A program made the position numbers and the translations under genes. Positions 3,766 to 6,611 of a DNA stretch of 6,611 nucleotides are shown piece by piece. This DNA comes from an uncultured bacterium (GTDB lineage: Bacteria; Bacillota; Clostridia; Oscillospirales; Oscillospiraceae). The stretch's first letter is position 1; each line of letters starts with the position of its first letter. The stretch covers positions 1-6,611 of the forward strand of contig CASEKM010000209.1 of assembly GCA_949288405.1 (NCBI GenBank), given 5' to 3'. Under the pieces are notes generated by a model. It was not told where the DNA came from, did not search any database, and worked only from the letters and a program-made list of their open reading frames with translations.

Positions 3766-4932
3766 TCACAGCCGGTCCAGCAGAACTCTTCCGCCCAGCA
3801 CCACCAGCTTCACCCGGCTGAGCCAGTTGAGAGGGTGGGCGCTGGTGACGGTCAGGTCGGCGTCCTTCCCCGGGGCCAGGGAGCCCACCCGGTCCGCCAC
3901 CCCCGCCAGCTGGGCGGCGTGGATGGTGATGCAGGCCAGGGCGCTCTCCGGGTCCATCCCGCCCCGGATGGCCATGGCGGCGCACAGGGGCAGGTACTGG
4001 ATGGGGGTCTCCGGGTGGTCGGTGCAGATGGCCGTCTTCACCCCGAAGCGCTGGAGGATCGCCGGAGTCTCCAGGGACTGGTGGGCCAGCTCCGGCTTGG
4101 AGCGGTCGGTGAGGCAGGGCCCGGTGATCACCCCCGCCCCCTCCTGGGCGAGCAGGTCGGGGATCAGGTGCCCCTCGGTGCCGTGGACCAGGACGTATTT
4201 CAGGCCAAACTCCTTACAGATCCGAATGCCGGTGGCCATGTCGTCCGCCCGGTGGGCGTGGATGTGGACGGGCAGCTCCCCCCGCACCACCGGCAGCAGG
4301 GCCTCCAGCTTGGCGTCGTAGTCGGGCTTGTCCTCCTCCTCGTCCTCCGCCGCCCGCCGCAGCTTCTCGCCGTACTCCAGGGCCTTGGACAGGTTCTCCC
4401 GGATGAGGGCGGCGGTGGCCATGCGGGTGGTGGGGGTCTCGTGGCGCTCGTGGTAGACCAGCTTGGGGTTCTCCCCCAGGGCCAGCTTCATGGCCGCCGG
4501 AGCCTTCAGCACCATCTCGTCCACCCACCGGCCGTGGGTCTTCAGGGCGGCAAACTGGCCGCTGATGGGGTTGGCGCTCCCGGGGCCGGTGAGGACGGTG
4601 GTCACCCCCGCCTCCAGGGCCTCCCGGAAGCAGCGGTCCATGGGGTTCACGGCGTCAATGGCCCGCAGGTGGGGGGTGCAGGGGTCGGTGGCCTCGTTGC
4701 CGTCGTCCCCCTCGATGCCGGTGGCGTCCCCGAACATGCCCAGGTGGCAGTGGGCGTCCACAAAGCCCGGCTGGATGTGGCCGCCCTTGGCGTCATAGAC
4801 CTCCCCCTCCCAGCTCTGGGGGCGCTCCTCCATGGGGCCAAAGCCGGCGATCTTGTCTCCCCGGATGTCCACATAGCCTCCGGGGATGGTCAGTCCCTCC
4901 ATGGTGTGGACCGTTCCGTTGATGATGAGCAT
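3766..4932 (-). CDS. Metal-dependent amidohydrolase, imidazolonepropionase-like, substrate unknown
   Basis: This is a probable metal-dependent hydrolase of the amidohydrolase superfamily (TIM barrel), cytoplasmic, 388 aa. A small N-terminal beta domain (MLIINGTVHTMEG to about 50) leads to the first metal motif FVDAHCHLG (His61, His63). Further conserved parts are EGDDGNEATDP (74-84), TTVLTGPGSANPISGQFAAL (111-130), LKAPAAMKLALGENPK (142-157), HIHAHRADD (223-231), LVHGTEGHL (248-256) and CTDHPETPIQYL (303-314, likely Asp305 ligand). The C-terminus (VGSLAPGKDADL, then VVLGGRVL) rebuilds the beta domain. Length is normal. ATG at 4932 has AAAGGA 7 nt upstream. It matches the clostridial group annotated only as 'amidohydrolase' and related to imidazolonepropionase; no histidine-use genes are nearby, so I do not assign that reaction. 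It lies 168 bp downstream of malQ on the same strand, and no clear minus-strand promoter was found in the gap. Confidence 0.88.
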   Translation of the reverse strand: MLIINGTVHTMEGLTIPGGYVDIRGDKIAGFGPMEERPQSWEGEVYDAKGGHIQPGFVDAHCHLGMFGDATGIEGDDGNEATDPCTPHLRAIDAVNPMDRCFREALEAGVTTVLTGPGSANPISGQFAALKTHGRWVDEMVLKAPAAMKLALGENPKLVYHERHETPTTRMATAALIRENLSKALEYGEKLRRAAEDEEEDKPDYDAKLEALLPVVRGELPVHIHAHRADDMATGIRICKEFGLKYVLVHGTEGHLIPDLLAQEGAGVITGPCLTDRSKPELAHQSLETPAILQRFGVKTAICTDHPETPIQYLPLCAAMAIRGGMDPESALACITIHAAQLAGVADRVGSLAPGKDADLTVTSAHPLNWLSRVKLVVLGGRVLLDRL

Positions 4933-4947
4933 GGCAAATTCCTTTCC

Positions 4948-4975
4948 CGGGAGGCGCGATCCGACCGAACTCCCG
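4948..4975. repeat. Inverted repeat upstream of the amidohydrolase start
   Basis: CGGGAG (4948-4953) and CTCCCG (4970-4975) are inverted around 16 bp. The repeat begins directly upstream of the amidohydrolase ribosome binding site (4940-4945) and abuts the plus-strand TTGACA at 4976. It could be an operator or a short leader stem; the short arms make chance plausible. Confidence 0.3.
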
Positions 4976-5004
4976 TTGACACAGTTGGGATCTTGTGGTA
5001 ATTT
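4976..5004 (+). promoter_or_regulatory. Candidate plus-strand promoter between two minus-strand genes
   Basis: A perfect -35 hexamer TTGACA (4976-4981) is followed after 17 bp by TAATTT (4999-5004), with TGG directly before it (extended -10). The -10 hexamer itself is weak (3 of 6). No plus-strand protein gene follows, but an intrinsic terminator facing the same way does. Predicted start is near 5010. Confidence 0.4.
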
Positions 5005-5009
5005 GGTCC

Positions 5010-5081
5010 GGCAGCTCGACCAATACGCGCGGGGCGGGGAAATTCCCCGCCCCTGGGACGCCCTCCGGGGCGTCTTTTTTT
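5010..5081 (+). ncRNA. Candidate small RNA of about 70 nt, antisense to the malQ-amidohydrolase gap
   Basis: The transcript is bounded by the candidate promoter at 4976-5004 and the intrinsic terminator at 5057-5081. It would contain a 9-bp GC stem, GGGGCGGGG (5031-5039) with CCCCGCCCC (5045-5053) around loop AAATT, followed by the terminator stem. It would end before the malQ stop (5101), so it would not enter malQ coding sequence. It would be fully complementary to any mRNA reading from malQ into the amidohydrolase. No known RNA family was recognised. The alternative is a bare terminator blocking stray plus-strand transcription. Confidence 0.3.
5057..5081 (+). terminator. Intrinsic terminator facing the plus strand
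   Basis: GACGCCC (5057-5063) and GGGCGTC (5068-5074) form a perfect 7-bp stem with loop TCCG, followed at once by seven T (5075-5081) and a second T-run (5084-5088). In the minus direction the hairpin has no T-run after it, so it is a poor terminator for malQ even though it lies 20 to 44 bp beyond the malQ stop. Confidence 0.75.
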
Positions 5082-5100
5082 GCTTTTTGCCTCCGGCGGC

Positions 5101-6540
5101 TCACAGGCACCGCCGGTAGGTGCGGGTGATCTCCCGCAGCTTGCCGGACACATAGGGGTTGAAGGCGTCCGCCCGCACCCGCCAGGACCAGTTGTGGTCC
5201 CCCACGGTACCGGGGGTGTTCATACGGGCGTCTCCCCCCAGCCCCAGCACGTCCTGCAGGGGGGCGATGGCCAGATAGCTGCCGGTGGACCAGGCCCCGG
5301 CGATGACGCCCCAGCCCAGCCCCTCGTCCTCCCGCAGGCGCAGATACCGGCGGGCAAAGGCGGCCTCCTCCGGCCCGGCCTCGTTGAGGAACTGGACGAA
5401 GGTGGGGGTGTCGTGGGTGCCGGTGTACACCACCGAGAAGGGCTGGCAGTTGTGGGGCAGATAGGCGCTCTCCCCGATGGGGTCGAAGGCAAAGACCATC
5501 ACCTTCATGCCGGGGATCCCGCAGGTGCGCACAAACTCCAGGGCCTCCAGATCCAGGTTGCCCAGATCCTCGGCGATGAGCTCCAGCTTGGGCGCGGCGG
5601 TCTGGAGCAGATTCAGCAGATCCATCCCCGGCCCCTTCTTCCACTCCCCCTCCCGGGCGCTCTTGGCCCCGGCGGGCACCGACCAGTAGGTGTGGAAGGC
5701 CCGGAAGTGGTCGATGCGGATGGCGTCGTACAGCCGGGCGCACCAGAGGATCCGCTCCCGCCAGAAGGCGAAGACCCCGTGCCGGTTGTCCTCCCAGGCG
5801 TAGAGGGGATTGCCCCACAGCTGCCCGTCGGCGGTAAAGGCGTCGGGGGGCACTCCGGCCACGGCGGCCAGGCGGCCGTCCCCGTCCAGCTGGAACAGCT
5901 CCGGGTGGTAGTACACCTCGGCGCTGTCGGCGGACAGGTAGAAGGGCACGTCCCCCATGATGCGCACATGCCGCTGATTGGCGTAGGCCTTCAGGGCGAA
6001 CCACTGGCGGTAGAAGGTATCCTGGAGGAAGGTGTGGAAGGCCACCCGCTCCGGGTCGGGCCTGGCGTCCTCGGGCCACTGGTCCGGGGTCCCCTCATAC
6101 TTGTCGTGGAGGGCGGCAAACTGGGCGTACTCCTGGATCCAGGGCAGGTGGTGCTCCTCCGGGGCCGACTCCTGCACGGTGAGGGAGCGGCGGAAGGCCA
6201 GCTCCAGCAGGTCCATCCGGGTCTCGTGGAGGAAGGCGTAGTCCACCCGGTCGGGGGTGTCCCGGCGGGCGGAGTCCAGCTCCTGATTGGTGAGCAGGCC
6301 CTCGGCGGCCAGCTCGTCCAAATCGATGAGGAAGGGACTTCCGGCAAAGGCGGAGGGGGACATGTAGGGGGAGCTGCCGTGCCCCGGGGGGACCAGGGGC
6401 AGGATCTGCCAGTAGGTCTGACCGGAGTCGGACAAAAAGTCTACAAAACGGCGGGCGGGCGCTCCCAGAGAGCCGATGCCATAGGGCCCCGGCAGGGAGG
6501 AGACGGCCAGCAGCACGCCGCTGAAACGGGCATCATACAT
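5101..6540 (-). CDS. malQ: 4-alpha-glucanotransferase (amylomaltase)
   Basis: MalQ moves glucan segments between alpha-1,4-glucans, releasing glucose and longer maltodextrins; it is a cytoplasmic GH77 enzyme of maltodextrin and glycogen metabolism. The 479 residues cover the full domain. The N-terminus reads RFSGVLLAVSSLPGPYGIGS, then YWQILPLVPPGHGSSPYMS. The strand IMGDVPFYLSADSAEVYYHP lies at 194-213. The loop VPPDAFTADGQLWGNPLY lies at 230-247. The nucleophile is Asp277 in IRIDHFRAF, the acid/base Glu324 in LIAEDLG, and the third carboxylate Asp377 in YTGTHDTPT. All catalytic residues are present and length is close to the usual 480-500. ATG at 6540 has AAAGGAG 10 nt upstream. It has its own promoter (6598-6606) and no other sugar gene is in the window. 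Confidence 0.96.
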   Translation of the reverse strand: MYDARFSGVLLAVSSLPGPYGIGSLGAPARRFVDFLSDSGQTYWQILPLVPPGHGSSPYMSPSAFAGSPFLIDLDELAAEGLLTNQELDSARRDTPDRVDYAFLHETRMDLLELAFRRSLTVQESAPEEHHLPWIQEYAQFAALHDKYEGTPDQWPEDARPDPERVAFHTFLQDTFYRQWFALKAYANQRHVRIMGDVPFYLSADSAEVYYHPELFQLDGDGRLAAVAGVPPDAFTADGQLWGNPLYAWEDNRHGVFAFWRERILWCARLYDAIRIDHFRAFHTYWSVPAGAKSAREGEWKKGPGMDLLNLLQTAAPKLELIAEDLGNLDLEALEFVRTCGIPGMKVMVFAFDPIGESAYLPHNCQPFSVVYTGTHDTPTFVQFLNEAGPEEAAFARRYLRLREDEGLGWGVIAGAWSTGSYLAIAPLQDVLGLGGDARMNTPGTVGDHNWSWRVRADAFNPYVSGKLREITRTYRRCL

Positions 6541-6569
6541 GGGAAACAGTCTCCTTTCAGGGGGTTACA

Positions 6570-6588
6570 CGCCCGGCTTTGCCGGGCG
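6570..6588 (-). promoter_or_regulatory. 5'-terminal stem-loop of the malQ mRNA
   Basis: CGCCCGGC (6581-6588) and GCCGGGCG (6570-6577), read on the minus strand, form a perfect 8-bp stem with an AAA loop. With the predicted start near 6591, the stem would sit within a few bases of the mRNA 5' end, and no T-run follows. A 5' stabilising stem-loop is the simplest reading; an upstream gene's terminator is less likely because the promoter lies between it and any upstream gene. Confidence 0.5.
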
Positions 6589-6597
6589 ATATGTTAT

Positions 6598-6606
6598 AGT
6601 ATAGCA
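6598..6606 (-). promoter_or_regulatory. Extended -10 of the malQ promoter
   Basis: The minus strand reads TGCTATACT, giving -10 TATACT (6598-6603, 5 of 6) with an extended TGC. The matching -35 falls beyond the right edge of the window. Predicted start near 6591, about 50 nt before the malQ start. Confidence 0.6.
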
Positions 6607-6611
6607 GAAAT

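Noticed and set aside
3766..4932. Calling the amidohydrolase imidazolonepropionase (hutI)
   Set aside because: Only superfamily-level motifs support it and no other histidine degradation gene is in the window.
3586..5001. 471-codon open frame on the plus strand opposite the amidohydrolase
   Set aside because: It lies antisense to a gene with clear family motifs, has no recognisable domain and no ribosome binding site, and its Gly/Val/His/Gln-rich wording is typical of a frame opposite GC-rich codons.
5057..5081. Treating the hairpin after malQ as the malQ terminator
   Set aside because: The T-run is on the plus-strand side only; in the malQ direction the stem is preceded by A residues and followed by CCAGG.
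4793..6079. 428-codon open frame on the minus strand within malQ
   Set aside because: It overlaps malQ in another frame, is Arg/Gly/Pro-rich and shows no domain; malQ has all catalytic residues.

Overview
The window looks like chromosomal DNA from a GC-rich, spore-forming member of the Clostridia. The gut Oscillospiraceae (Flavonifractor, Pseudoflavonifractor and Lawsonibacter type) are the best guess, based on codon use, protein wording and the presence of the spore-coat gene yabP beside yabQ and divIC. The taxonomic guess is inference; no rRNA or other marker is present. Eight protein genes fill almost all of the window and no intergenic gap exceeds 170 bp. No mobile element, CRISPR array, tRNA or rRNA is visible.

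Region 1 (1-1649, minus strand) is the conserved sporulation and division block yabP - yabQ - divIC - yabR, in the same order as in Bacillus subtilis. yabR runs off the left edge. A near-perfect sigma-E promoter lies just upstream of yabP. yabP and yabQ overlap by ATGA. The yabQ frame stays open about 200 bp into divIC, which is unusual. Region 2 (1664-3091, plus strand) is a two-gene operon with a strong sigma-A type promoter, back to back with the sigma-E promoter. It encodes a 134-residue protein of unknown function and, coupled to it by an ATGA overlap, a lipoprotein DNA/RNA non-specific endonuclease with a C-terminal cysteine-rich tail. Two strong hairpins follow.

Region 3 (3108-3726, minus strand) is hpf, the long-form ribosome hibernation factor, with its own extended -10 promoter and a structured leader. 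Its N-terminal domain appears to lack about 14 residues found in relatives. Region 4 (3766-6606, minus strand) holds an amidohydrolase of unknown substrate and, upstream, malQ (4-alpha-glucanotransferase) with its own promoter and a 5'-terminal stem-loop.

The least explained element is in the gap between malQ and the amidohydrolase (4933-5100). Both flanking genes lie on the minus strand, yet a perfect TTGACA and, about 75 bp downstream, a textbook intrinsic terminator with a seven-T run lie on the plus strand. Together they could define a small RNA of roughly 70 nt, antisense to any transcript reading from malQ into the amidohydrolase. No complete novel multi-gene system is evident. The uncharacterised protein coupled to the secreted nuclease is the nearest thing to one.
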